A DNA stretch of 34,393 nucleotides from a virus: positions 1 to 34,393 of the IMG/VR virus record IMGVR_UViG_3300028860_000017. The stretch is one strand, 5' to 3'. The notes beneath the pieces are model-generated. The model did no database searches. It was not told the DNA's origin and saw only the letters and a program-made list of their open reading frames with translations. Position numbers and translations under genes: made by a program. Below, one piece after another: positions 7,228-14,650 of the stretch. Each line of letters opens with the position of its first letter. The first letter of the stretch is position 1.

Positions 7228-8697
7228 ATGAATACCTCCCTATACGCAACGACGGCGGCTCGATCCTATCGCCCGATCTCAACACCTGGTGCCTACGGTC
7301 CTGTGTCGACTTTCAATGGTGCCATCAAAGTGATCGGCAACCAGCTAGTAGACGGTGCTGGCAACACACTGTTCATGCGCGGCGCCAACTACTCGGGCTA
7401 CGAGTTCGCGTATGCCACCGGTGCTCTAGGTTACACTGACGCGTCTGGTTTCCAGGCTGGTCAGGCCAACGGCCCGAAGCTGTCAGCAATGGCGAGTAAC
7501 TGGGGTATGGGCATCATCCGTATTCCGGTGAATGCAGGTTCTTGGTTCGGTGGTGTCTACTATGACATCAACGGTAATACCGTCAACATGGACCCGAACA
7601 ACAACTACAAGACGCAGGTCATCGCCCAGGTCAATGCCGCAGTGACTGCGGGCTTCTATGTGATCTTTGACTTGCACTGGATCAACATCGGCAAGGTAGC
7701 TCCCGTCGGTGGTCAGGTCACGTTCCCAGACATCGTCAATGGCCCGGCCTTCTGGACCGACGCTGCTAACACATTCAAGAACAACCCAGCCGTGATCTTC
7801 GAGCTCTTTAATGAGCCGATCTTTTACGACTGGCCATCACTGCGGGATGGCTCGATCGTTCCGGCGTTTGTCGCCCAACAGAACGGCCAAGGCACCGGAC
7901 CGGTATACGACGGTGACGTCTTCCTGTACCCGATCACGATCACGAGTGGTACCTTCACCGCCGGTGAGCTGTTCACTTCGACTCCTACAGGGGGTCGTGT
8001 CGTCTACGTTGATACGACGGTGAGTCCGAACATCGCATACCTGGTGACGAGCAATGCTTCAGTCGTCACGATGCCAACACTGCCCACGGGTACGGTGATC
8101 ACCGGATCAACATCACACGCTACAGCAACGACGACCGGCGCATCAACCGTCCACTACGCCGGCTATCAGGTTCTCCTGAACGCAGTGCGGGCAACTGGCG
8201 CCACCAATGTCTGTCTCATCGGCGGGTGTTACTTCTCGGCCGATCTGTCCGGTTGGCTCGGCGCTGCTCCGATCGATCCGGCACCAGCCGGCTTCGTTGG
8301 TACCTGGACCCCGCAGATCGGCGCAGTCTGGCATGCGTATCCGGACTACTCTGGACCCACGTACGGGAACACGGGATACGGAGAACCTAGTTTCGGTGCC
8401 GTCTCGTTCACTTACGCACAAGGCATCATGGCGGGTGGTTATCCGCTCGTCATTACGGAGACGGGTGGTTCGACCAATCTCGGAGGTGGTCCGGCGACTG
8501 CCAACAACGAGCCGTTCTGCTCGAACATGGCAACGTGGTGCACCACTTACAATGTGACCACGACGTTCTGGGCGTGGGACATCTGGGCTGTTCCGGCCAA
8601 CGCCTGTATCACAGACGTCAACGGCACGCCTACAGTTGGTCAGGGTCAGGTGCAGAAGGCATGGTGCAATACCTACACCACGCGTTACGGCACCTGA
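7228..8697 (+). CDS. Glycoside hydrolase family 5 (cellulase-like) enzyme, probable virion depolymerase
   Basis: The gene encodes 489 residues. The GH5 TIM barrel is recognisable: an N-terminal strand with GNTLFMRGANYSG, NWGMGIIRIPV, then FDLHW (D148-W151). The acid/base motif is FNEP (Glu196) and the nucleophile is ITETGG (Glu411), both in the expected context. The family cleaves beta-1,4-linked glucans, mannans and related polysaccharides with retention. No secretion signal is seen, so release on the virion or by lysis is likely. Roughly residues 226-306, between the two catalytic Glu, are a Thr/Ser/Val-rich segment (SGTFTAGELFTSTPTGGR) unlike GH5 and like a phage structural beta-domain. 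It begins 3 bases after the previous stop with no clear Shine-Dalgarno, which suggests coupled translation. Substrate is unknown; host exopolysaccharide or cellulose is plausible. Confidence 0.85.
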   Translation: MNTSLYATTAARSYRPISTPGAYGPVSTFNGAIKVIGNQLVDGAGNTLFMRGANYSGYEFAYATGALGYTDASGFQAGQANGPKLSAMASNWGMGIIRIPVNAGSWFGGVYYDINGNTVNMDPNNNYKTQVIAQVNAAVTAGFYVIFDLHWINIGKVAPVGGQVTFPDIVNGPAFWTDAANTFKNNPAVIFELFNEPIFYDWPSLRDGSIVPAFVAQQNGQGTGPVYDGDVFLYPITITSGTFTAGELFTSTPTGGRVVYVDTTVSPNIAYLVTSNASVVTMPTLPTGTVITGSTSHATATTTGASTVHYAGYQVLLNAVRATGATNVCLIGGCYFSADLSGWLGAAPIDPAPAGFVGTWTPQIGAVWHAYPDYSGPTYGNTGYGEPSFGAVSFTYAQGIMAGGYPLVITETGGSTNLGGGPATANNEPFCSNMATWCTTYNVTTTFWAWDIWAVPANACITDVNGTPTVGQGQVQKAWCNTYTTRYGT

Positions 8698-8715
8698 GAT
8701 CATAACTAGGACACA

Positions 8716-8748
8716 GATTGAACTCTGTTAATTTTACAGAGTTCAATC
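8716..8748 (+). other. Perfect 13-bp hairpin abutting a ribosome-binding site
   Basis: Bases 8716-8728 are complementary to 8736-8748, with loop taatttt. AGGAG (8749-8753) follows immediately and precedes the ATG at 8759. No T-run follows the stem. It may process or stabilise the mRNA, or present the ribosome-binding site of the first lysis-type gene. Confidence 0.75.
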
Positions 8749-8758
8749 AGGAGATCAA

Positions 8759-9208
8759 ATGTCACGACAACTAGCGTTCACCCTCATGTTGGTGTGTGGA
8801 CAATCATTGGCTGCCGGGACGGTCCTAGGTGCTCTCTCACAGGAGGATCCGTGGATCTGGATCATCGGTGGATTCGGGGCGGCAATAGTCTACGTGAAGA
8901 ACCCACCGACCTCACGGTCAGAAGCAATGATCAACAGTCTCATCTCGGTGATGATAGGTGGACTCATTGCCCCCTCGGTGGCCGCCTACTGCGCGATCAA
9001 GATCGACAAGACGCTTGCCAACCCGTACCCGTTTGCCTTCATCCTGTCCTCTGCATGGCCCTGGATCATGCCTGCGGTCTTTGCCAGGGCACGGGCTCTG
9101 GTAGGAAAAGCAGAGCCTGAAAAGATTGTGAGATCGCGACGTAGGAAAGAGACGATCGTGCCGCCGGTCGTATCTTCGGACGCATCCGATGGGGGTGAAC
9201 AAGCATGA
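8759..9208 (+). CDS. Small multi-pass membrane protein, holin candidate
   Basis: The gene encodes 149 residues with AGGAG 5 bases upstream. About four hydrophobic segments are visible: LAFTLMLVCGQSLAAG, WIWIIGGFGAAIVYV, a segment with SLISVMIGGLIAPSVAAY, and PFAFILSSAWPWIMPAVF. A charged cytoplasmic-type tail with RSRRRK follows. Holins accumulate in the inner membrane and open it at a set time for lysis. This protein heads the segment that contains the spanins and endolysin and overlaps a second membrane protein by 4 bases (ATGA), as holin/antiholin pairs often do. I do not recognise a named holin family, so the assignment rests on size, topology and neighbours. Confidence 0.55.
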   Translation: MSRQLAFTLMLVCGQSLAAGTVLGALSQEDPWIWIIGGFGAAIVYVKNPPTSRSEAMINSLISVMIGGLIAPSVAAYCAIKIDKTLANPYPFAFILSSAWPWIMPAVFARARALVGKAEPEKIVRSRRRKETIVPPVVSSDASDGGEQA

Positions 9209-9549
9209 CAGACACGAGCTCACCGATGGCCCTGATCTTGTTGGTTGTCGGATTCCTTATGGCCGCTCACGCAATCTCGACAGCAAACTTCCTGAGCCGA
9301 AAAGCACCCCTGACGATCGCGCTTGAAGTCGTCTTCATGTTCGGTTTCTCCGTTGGGTCTGTGATCAGTAGCTTTGATCACGATCCGGTCGGTGGCATGA
9401 CTTTCTTGGTCGTGGCTCTGGGCAACAAAGTTCTGCTGATCGTGGACCTTCTGATCCGTGGGTATCCAATGAGGCTATCCCTCATCACCTGTGACTTCGA
9501 TCATCAGGATCCGATGTTCATGGCACCACGCCGCCGTTCTACCGACTAG
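9205..9549 (+). CDS. Second small membrane protein, holin/antiholin candidate
   Basis: The gene encodes 114 residues and starts within the stop of the previous gene (ATGA). Three hydrophobic stretches are visible: MALILLVVGFLMAAHAI, LTIALEVVFMFGFSVGSVI and TFLVVALGNKVLLIVDLLI, with a basic C-terminus (APRRRS). Three membrane spans and a charged tail fit a class I holin topology. The tight coupling with the upstream membrane protein suggests that both act in one complex. Which of the two is the pore former cannot be told from sequence. Confidence 0.5.
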   Translation: MTDTSSPMALILLVVGFLMAAHAISTANFLSRKAPLTIALEVVFMFGFSVGSVISSFDHDPVGGMTFLVVALGNKVLLIVDLLIRGYPMRLSLITCDFDHQDPMFMAPRRRSTD

Positions 9550-9584
9550 CAGTTTGACCACACCACGATCAACGAGGAACCCAC

Positions 9585-11582
9585 ATGTCCAGCCAAGGTG
9601 TCTACTTCTACTCCAGCATATCCGTTCACTTCAACGGACTGGCTGGCCCCGCTTCAGTACTACAAGTTCCTTGGGCTGAGAATTTTGACGCCTTCAGTTC
9701 GGGTATTCCACTTGGGGTCGTCAGGGGAAACCTGAACTCCGATACCCCGGCTGGCCTCTACGTCTTGACTCCGGCCGCTGACGGGACGGTCAAATGGAGA
9801 TTCGCTCTTGGCCTGGCCGACCTCAGCGCCTCAGTGGCGACCGGAAGCGTGGTTTCCGTCTTCCTCAATGTGACTTCGACCCAAACCTTTGCGTCCGGAG
9901 TCTCTGTCTGGAAGAATGGCAGCAACCAAACTTCGCTGACGGTCGCACCCGATGCGAGCAATTCTGTTTGGGTAACCCTCGCTGCGACGGCCTCTTCATC
10001 CGCAGTTCCCACGTTCCTGTTCCCAGGTAACCAGGCGCCGTTCACGTCAGCTATCTATGGCCTGCCATTGACGGTCGACTACAACTTCGGCACGTCTGCC
10101 ACAGCACCGACACCCGGCGTGTCGGTGGCGATCCAGTCACTGACTGAGCTTGGGACGTACTTCAATCCTGTCGAAGGCAACTCCTACGGTGGTACTGGCA
10201 CGACGACGATCAACAACGAACCGCAACGCTATCGTCCGGCATTCGATGGGAACAATCACAGCATAGGTGCCTCGGGCCTAACGCTGACAGCCACCAATCC
10301 GTCAGGTACATGGAACACCTACGGTCGCGCTCAAATCCTGACGACTGGTGCGGGCATCAACGTCAACGCTATAGGTGGAACGGTCCCAACCACGTTTGCG
10401 GCTCTGTCCCTGGCTGGCACAGAACCCTGGCTCAGCACCATCGAGCTCGGCGATTGCGTCACTTACAACAGTGGCATGATCTTCGTGACAGGCGTTGACC
10501 TTGTTGGACAGACCATTACGTTTGAGGCTGTCTCCAACGGCGGGGCTGTCTCTGCCTACAAGGGCAACTGGGCTGTGACCTTCACCAAGCTCGCCTTCTG
10601 TCCCCTGTCCGCAAACATGGCGCAAGGAGCTACGTCTGCTACATTCCAACGTGCTGTTCCGTCTAGCGTGGTTGTGGGTAGCATGCTCGGAGGTGGTCAG
10701 CGTGCATTCACGTACTATGCGGCTCCGACCTCGTATGCAGCATGCAGGGTCCAGACGATCTCCACAGATCGTAAGACCATCACCTTCGACTCTCCTGCAA
10801 ATTTGTCTGGTACTGGAGTCACACTTCTTGCTGCAAGCGACGGCATCTGGTTCATTCCTGAAACATGGTCTGGGCAGATCTGGTCCAAGCGCGCCTTTGG
10901 TCCTAACCAAGTAGGCTCGAACGTTTGCGCCATCGAGGTGACGTTCAAGACTGGCGTCATCCCGTGGTGGCTCGGCGGTGCCAACTACACGAAGGCTCAG
11001 ATCGACGCGTTCTTTGCCGCGAACCCCACGATCCCAATGGGATTCTGGCCTGCTATTTGGCTGTATCAGTTCAAGCCGAACGGCACTGTAGCCGGTGCGC
11101 GCTTCGACCAGTCCGAGGTTGACATGATGGAGTTGTTCTCAACGCTCTACCGGGGCGCTGGAACATTCACCGCAACTTTGCACGGAGCACCTTACACGGT
11201 GACGCCGTCGCTCAGTAACGCAGGTGGACTCAACTCCAACTATCCAGGAGCTACTTGGGAAACGAGCGCTGCGGGCACGACCAACATGTCAGCCAACGCC
11301 TCGTCCCTTGATCTGGCTTCAAACGCCTATGTCACAGACGGGAATTTCCACACGCTCGGATTGGTGTGGACGAAGGCAAAGGCAGCTATCTACCTGGACA
11401 ACTACTGCATCTACGCTGCAGACTACTCGGTGTCGAGCGATTATCCTATGCAGCTGGGAATCGATCTGGCCATGGGTGCTCTCAACGGCAGTTCTGCAGC
11501 AGCGCTGGCTTTCCCTCAGAACAGTGCCAACTTCTCAGGGTGCTCGCTGACTGTTAGTCGCATCCAAGCCTGGGAAATCTAA
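9585..11582 (+). CDS. Glycoside hydrolase family 16 enzyme with N-terminal virion-type module
   Basis: The gene encodes 665 residues, with GAGGA 6 bases before the ATG. Residues 1-155 form a module shared with the protein at 13060-13635 (YFYSSISVHFNGLAG, DTPAGLYVLTP). The GH16 jelly-roll appears to start near residue 210 (NNEPQRY, Glu212). It is interrupted by about 170 non-GH16 residues (~245-415), resumes at WSGQIWSKRAFGPNQ and reaches GFWPAIWLY. The catalytic motif E-x-D-x-x-E is intact (Glu511, Asp513, Glu516 in SEVDMME). The family cleaves beta-1,3/1,4-glucans, agar, carrageenan and similar glycans. The gene lies between the holin candidates and the spanins, yet the N-terminal module suggests virion attachment. 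It is probably an exopolysaccharide depolymerase; substrate unknown. Confidence 0.85.
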   Translation: MSSQGVYFYSSISVHFNGLAGPASVLQVPWAENFDAFSSGIPLGVVRGNLNSDTPAGLYVLTPAADGTVKWRFALGLADLSASVATGSVVSVFLNVTSTQTFASGVSVWKNGSNQTSLTVAPDASNSVWVTLAATASSSAVPTFLFPGNQAPFTSAIYGLPLTVDYNFGTSATAPTPGVSVAIQSLTELGTYFNPVEGNSYGGTGTTTINNEPQRYRPAFDGNNHSIGASGLTLTATNPSGTWNTYGRAQILTTGAGINVNAIGGTVPTTFAALSLAGTEPWLSTIELGDCVTYNSGMIFVTGVDLVGQTITFEAVSNGGAVSAYKGNWAVTFTKLAFCPLSANMAQGATSATFQRAVPSSVVVGSMLGGGQRAFTYYAAPTSYAACRVQTISTDRKTITFDSPANLSGTGVTLLAASDGIWFIPETWSGQIWSKRAFGPNQVGSNVCAIEVTFKTGVIPWWLGGANYTKAQIDAFFAANPTIPMGFWPAIWLYQFKPNGTVAGARFDQSEVDMMELFSTLYRGAGTFTATLHGAPYTVTPSLSNAGGLNSNYPGATWETSAAGTTNMSANASSLDLASNAYVTDGNFHTLGLVWTKAKAAIYLDNYCIYAADYSVSSDYPMQLGIDLAMGALNGSSAAALAFPQNSANFSGCSLTVSRIQAWEI

Positions 11583-11657
11583 GAAGTATCGGTTCATTGA
11601 TCTGGCGTAGAGGGGCAGGTCACCGCCACTCTCACCAAACGAGAAAGAGACTGCATC

Positions 11658-12317
11658 ATGCTCTCCATTCCTACACCACTCACTCCGTACATGGTCTGGA
11701 TCAAGCTCATCGCGATCCTTGCACTAGTGGCCGCTCTCTTCGGGGCCGGCTATCACTACGGTTCGCTTGTGACCCACAGCGCGGACACTGTCGCACTGAA
11801 CAAGCTGCAGAAGCAGTACGACGACGACAAACAAGTGTGGGCCGACACAAAGACTCGCATGGCGGCCGACGCAAGCGCAGCTCTGATCGCGCACGACAAC
11901 GAGAACGCTGCAAAGCAAGCTGCCGATCAGCAGAAGATCATGTCCATCACCACGAAGTACCAAACCGCACTGAAGGAAGTCCAAAATGCAAAGCAAACTG
12001 CTCTCGCTCACATCGATCACCCTGTTGCCGGTACTGCTGACGGCCTGTGGGTCCTTGTCGACTCCGACACCTGCACCAGTGATCCAGACGGTCGTAGCCT
12101 CCTGTCCCAAGCCACCAGTCCCGGACGCTTCGCTGACCGTCAGCAGTGCCGACTTTCAAGCACAACTGCTGACTGGCTTGTCCAAGAAGCCGCCTCAGCC
12201 AACGAAGTAGTGGCCAAGCTGAACTCGTGCGTCGGCCAGATCGGAGTCGCGACCGCTCCATCGGCGGCTGATACCACGACTGTGACGACGGGCACGCAGC
12301 AGGGAACGAAGCCATGA
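11658..12317 (+). CDS. Rz: Rz-like inner-membrane spanin (i-spanin)
   Basis: The gene encodes 219 residues. One N-terminal membrane anchor (WIKLIAILALVAALFGAGYHYG, residues ~14-35) is followed by a charged, Ala/Lys/Gln-rich region predicted to be periplasmic coiled coil, as in Rz proteins. The Rz1-type lipoprotein gene is nested entirely inside this gene in another frame, and the stop overlaps the endolysin start. Spanins bridge the inner and outer membranes and fuse them in the last step of lysis of Gram-negative hosts. The identification rests on topology plus the nested lipoprotein, since Rz sequences diverge widely. The C-terminal ~110 residues are less typical because their codons must also encode Rz1. 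Confidence 0.8.
   Translation: MLSIPTPLTPYMVWIKLIAILALVAALFGAGYHYGSLVTHSADTVALNKLQKQYDDDKQVWADTKTRMAADASAALIAHDNENAAKQAADQQKIMSITTKYQTALKEVQNAKQTALAHIDHPVAGTADGLWVLVDSDTCTSDPDGRSLLSQATSPGRFADRQQCRLSSTTADWLVQEAASANEVVAKLNSCVGQIGVATAPSAADTTTVTTGTQQGTKP
11986..12210 (+). CDS. Rz1: Rz1-like outer-membrane lipoprotein spanin (o-spanin), nested in Rz
   Basis: The gene encodes 74 residues in the +1 frame inside the Rz gene, with AAGGAAG upstream of the ATG. The signal peptide (KLLSLTSITLLPVLL) ends in a lipobox, LTAC, with Cys21 as the expected lipidated residue. The mature part is Pro-rich (STPTPAPV, CPKPPVP), as in known Rz1 proteins. It should be lipidated, sorted to the outer membrane and bind the C-terminus of Rz. 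The complete nesting matches the lambda-type arrangement. Confidence 0.85.
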   Translation: MQSKLLSLTSITLLPVLLTACGSLSTPTPAPVIQTVVASCPKPPVPDASLTVSSADFQAQLLTGLSKKPPQPTK

Positions 12318-13009
12318 GCTACCAACCGGGTGATTGGACCACTATCCTCGAAGACTGTGGAGTCAGCCCAGCGAACGCTGCGGCCTGGGCACCTCACTGT
12401 GCGACCGTGCTGCTGGACGACACGTTCGATGGTGGGACCGAGGAGCTGGCTCAGTTTCTGGGTCAAGCTCTGCACGAGTCGCAGTTACTGACAGAGACGG
12501 CTGAGAACCTGAACTACACAGATCGCTCACTTGCCAGTCTGTTTGGACCATCACGTATCAGCAGTTCTGATTGCATTAAGTTAGGCCGTAACGCCGATCA
12601 TGCCGCAGATCAGGAGTCGATCGCAAACACCATCTATGGTGGTGCCTGGGGTCTCCACAATCTCGGCAACAAGACCTGGGGCGATGGTTGGAAATACCGG
12701 GGTTCTGGATGGATCGAAGTCACGGGTTACGACAACTTCCTGGCCGCAGAGCAAGCCACAGACATTCCATTCACGACCAATCCAGATCTCATGCGTCAAG
12801 TCGGTACCGCAGCTATCGAGGCATCTGTCGCCTGGTGGCACAAGAACATCACAGTACAGATGCTGACAGATGCACTAGCGCTACGCAAGCGCGTTAATCC
12901 GGCCGCGCTAGGTCTGCAAGATTGCATCGCGTTGACCGCCAAGGCTCGCGCTGCATTCGCCAAGACCCCCGAAGCTCCTGCAGAGAACTCGCAAGTTTCC
13001 CCGCCCTGA
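12314..13009 (+). CDS. Endolysin, GH19 chitinase-like muramidase
   Basis: The gene encodes 231 residues and starts inside the end of Rz (4-base overlap). The GH19 lysozyme-like fold is recognisable: FLGQALHESQLL with Glu55 and TAENLNY with Glu64 as the likely catalytic pair, then SLFGPSRI, YGGAWGLHNLG, and GWKYRGSGWIEVTGYDNF. Phage GH19 endolysins hydrolyse the peptidoglycan sugar backbone. There is no signal peptide or N-terminal membrane anchor, so release through a holin pore is expected. This agrees with the membrane proteins upstream and the spanins beside it. The C-terminus after residue ~215 is low-complexity. Confidence 0.85.
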   Translation: MSYQPGDWTTILEDCGVSPANAAAWAPHCATVLLDDTFDGGTEELAQFLGQALHESQLLTETAENLNYTDRSLASLFGPSRISSSDCIKLGRNADHAADQESIANTIYGGAWGLHNLGNKTWGDGWKYRGSGWIEVTGYDNFLAAEQATDIPFTTNPDLMRQVGTAAIEASVAWWHKNITVQMLTDALALRKRVNPAALGLQDCIALTAKARAAFAKTPEAPAENSQVSPP

Positions 13010-13059
13010 AGGCACTGCCTTCTACCATGTTTTACCCAGCAACGATCTAGGAGATCACT

Positions 13060-13635
13060 TTGACCAATCCCGTTCTGTTCTACACCGGCGCCACCATCTA
13101 CTTCGCGGGCCTGTCTGGCGCTGCCACACCGACTTCGATCCCCTGGGTCAACGACTTTGCCAAGCGTCCGGCAGGGGCCGACGTCGTTGTGCTGAATTCC
13201 GACCTCGGCAGTGACACGGCTGGCCTCTACGTGATGGTTCCCAATGCGACCACCGGCCGGAAGGTCTGGCGTCAGCAGCTGACGATGCTTCAGCTGACGG
13301 CGATCCTCGCCGCTGCCCAGACAATCACGCTGATCCTCAACGCGTCGTCCACCACGACCTACCCGGCTCCGGCCGTGGTCTACGGAAACGGTCAAGTCAT
13401 CGCTGGTGGTGCGGTCACCGCGTCGTCCACCGCCGTCTACCTGATTGCTCAGCCGGCTCTGCCCACGAGCGCTGTCTACACCTTCGCAACCCTCCCGAGC
13501 GCGGTGACGGCGGGCGCTGGTGCCCGGGCTTTCATCACCGATGCGAGCGCCACTACCTTCGCCTCTGCGGCCGCTGGCGGCGGTGCGAACAAAGTGCCGG
13601 TCTACAGCGATGGCGCGGCCTGGCACATCGGCTAA
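13060..13635 (+). CDS. Short virion-type protein sharing the N-terminal module of the GH16 enzyme
   Basis: The gene encodes 191 residues. The start is TTG, with a strong AGGAG at 13049-13053; no ATG lies in a better position. Residues 1-150 align with residues 1-155 of the GH16 protein: LFYTGATIYFAGLSG against YFYSSISVHFNGLAG, and SDTAGLYVMVPNATTGRKVW against SDTPAGLYVLTPAADGTVKW. The C-terminus is Gly/Ala-rich and ends VPVYSDGAAWHIG, a pattern common at the end of phage structural proteins. It may be a decoration or fibre-docking protein. It is the last plus-strand gene before the terminator at 13775. Confidence 0.6.
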   Translation: MTNPVLFYTGATIYFAGLSGAATPTSIPWVNDFAKRPAGADVVVLNSDLGSDTAGLYVMVPNATTGRKVWRQQLTMLQLTAILAAAQTITLILNASSTTTYPAPAVVYGNGQVIAGGAVTASSTAVYLIAQPALPTSAVYTFATLPSAVTAGAGARAFITDASATTFASAAAGGGANKVPVYSDGAAWHIG

Positions 13636-13649
13636 GTCGCCTTCCGCAA

Positions 13650-13739
13650 TTCGTCCTGTTTTGCGACGTTCCATGGTGACATGATTGGTTCCCTAGGTTC
13701 CAGTTTTTAGTCATCGTTGGGGTCAGCAAACAGGACGAA
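13650..13739. other. Long-range inverted repeat in the 3' intergenic region
   Basis: Bases 13650-13664 (ttcgtcctgttttgc) pair with 13726-13739 (gcaaacaggacgaa), leaving one bulged T and a 61-nt loop that contains a T-run at 13704-13708. The gap between the stop at 13635 and the terminator at 13775 holds no ORF I can support. It could be a 3' UTR structure of the lysis operon or a small RNA. No named RNA family was recognised. Confidence 0.5.
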
Positions 13740-13774
13740 GTAGGAGGTGCTGTAGACGGTCTAACCGCCAAAAG

Positions 13775-13810
13775 AAAGGGCCCCATGGAGTTGAATCCAT
13801 GGGGCCCTTT
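13775..13810. terminator. Strong bidirectional intrinsic terminator
   Basis: A perfect 15-bp stem (13775-13789 with 13796-13810, core gggccccatgga) has a 6-nt loop gttgaa. Ts continue to 13812 on the plus strand, and an A-rich stretch at 13770-13777 gives a U-rich tail on the minus strand. It sits between the converging plus-strand lysis operon and the minus-strand exonuclease, so it should end transcripts from both sides. Confidence 0.95.
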
Positions 13811-13825
13811 TTCGTTCGTGGACAG

Positions 13826-14650
13826 TCAGCCGAAGAGGCCTCGTGTCTTGATGGTCGCCAGCTTGCGGAACTCGTGGTACGACTTGGTCATGTCCTCGTC
13901 GTCGCACCACTTGATGGGCGGAACCTCGATCTTTATACTGGTCTTGAGACGGACCAGCTTTCGATTCCGGTTCAAAGCCTTCTCGTGCTTCCTGCACCAG
14001 GCCATCATTTGCCCATTGCGTGCAGCCCACTCCTTGATCGACCCATACTTGTTCAGTCCTTTCGCCGCATCGTTTGGGCTCATGAGCTGAGGTACGCAAT
14101 CGATCTTGTCACCGATCAGAGTCTGGTAGTCCACGCACTGCTCGGGCTCGACGCCGAACAGGGCCTTCACGTCACGCCGGTAGATCTTCGTCGGCTTCTT
14201 GCCCTTACCACCGCTGGAGTCGTAGAGGAACACGTCATCGCGTACCAGTCCTTGGAGCGCGTCCTTGTCCCGGCAGCCGATTGCGAGGTTGGCGCCGCTG
14301 TGTATGAGACTACGCATCAGGTCGTCGGCCTCATACTTGGGCTTTTGCACGCAGGGGATGCCCGCTTTCTTCAGATATCCGATGATGTACGGCAGGTGGT
14401 CGTAGACCCCAGAGCCTGGCTCTCGGTTCCCCTTGTACCCATCGTAGACATCGAACCGGAAGTTCGCGTCGCCATCGAAGCCAACGAAGATCCTGCGGGC
14501 TCCGACAGCGCCCGCATCCTTGCAAATCATGCCGACGAAACGTTTAGCCTGTGACAGCGCTTCGTCAGCGGGTTCGAACGACTGTGTGTGGACTACACGG
14601 TGCAAATAAAACGGCCCGTCGACTGCAAACACCCTATCATTAGTCATCAT
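13826..14650 (-). CDS. 5'-3' exonuclease / flap endonuclease (FEN family)
   Basis: The gene encodes 274 residues. FEN/PolA-5' nuclease motifs are in order: AVDGPFYLHR (Asp11), GFDGD (Asp59, Asp61), YKGNRE (Lys73, Arg76), YEADDL (Glu107, Asp109, Asp110), GCRDKDALQ (Asp128, Asp130) and LIGDKIDCVPQL, the helix-hairpin-helix entry that binds the DNA. Such phage enzymes remove RNA primers and flaps, or degrade DNA 5'-3'. Two ATGs occur in tandem at 14650 and 14647; AGGA lies 11 and 14 bases upstream. The first ~15 codons use AT-rich codons unlike the rest of the gene. They duplicate, at protein level, a remnant at 15884-15925 beyond the neighbouring nuclease gene. The gene therefore appears to have been interrupted and given a new 5' end. 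Confidence 0.9.
   Translation of the reverse strand: MMTNDRVFAVDGPFYLHRVVHTQSFEPADEALSQAKRFVGMICKDAGAVGARRIFVGFDGDANFRFDVYDGYKGNREPGSGVYDHLPYIIGYLKKAGIPCVQKPKYEADDLMRSLIHSGANLAIGCRDKDALQGLVRDDVFLYDSSGGKGKKPTKIYRRDVKALFGVEPEQCVDYQTLIGDKIDCVPQLMSPNDAAKGLNKYGSIKEWAARNGQMMAWCRKHEKALNRNRKLVRLKTSIKIEVPPIKWCDDEDMTKSYHEFRKLATIKTRGLFG

Noticed and set aside
13008-13022. Small hairpin gaaggcactgccttc after the endolysin
   Set aside because: Only a 5-bp stem with no continuous T-run; too weak to call a terminator.
13799-14554. 251-residue plus-strand ORF antisense to the exonuclease
   Set aside because: The minus strand carries all FEN motifs in order; the plus ORF lacks a ribosome-binding site and is a complementary-strand artefact.
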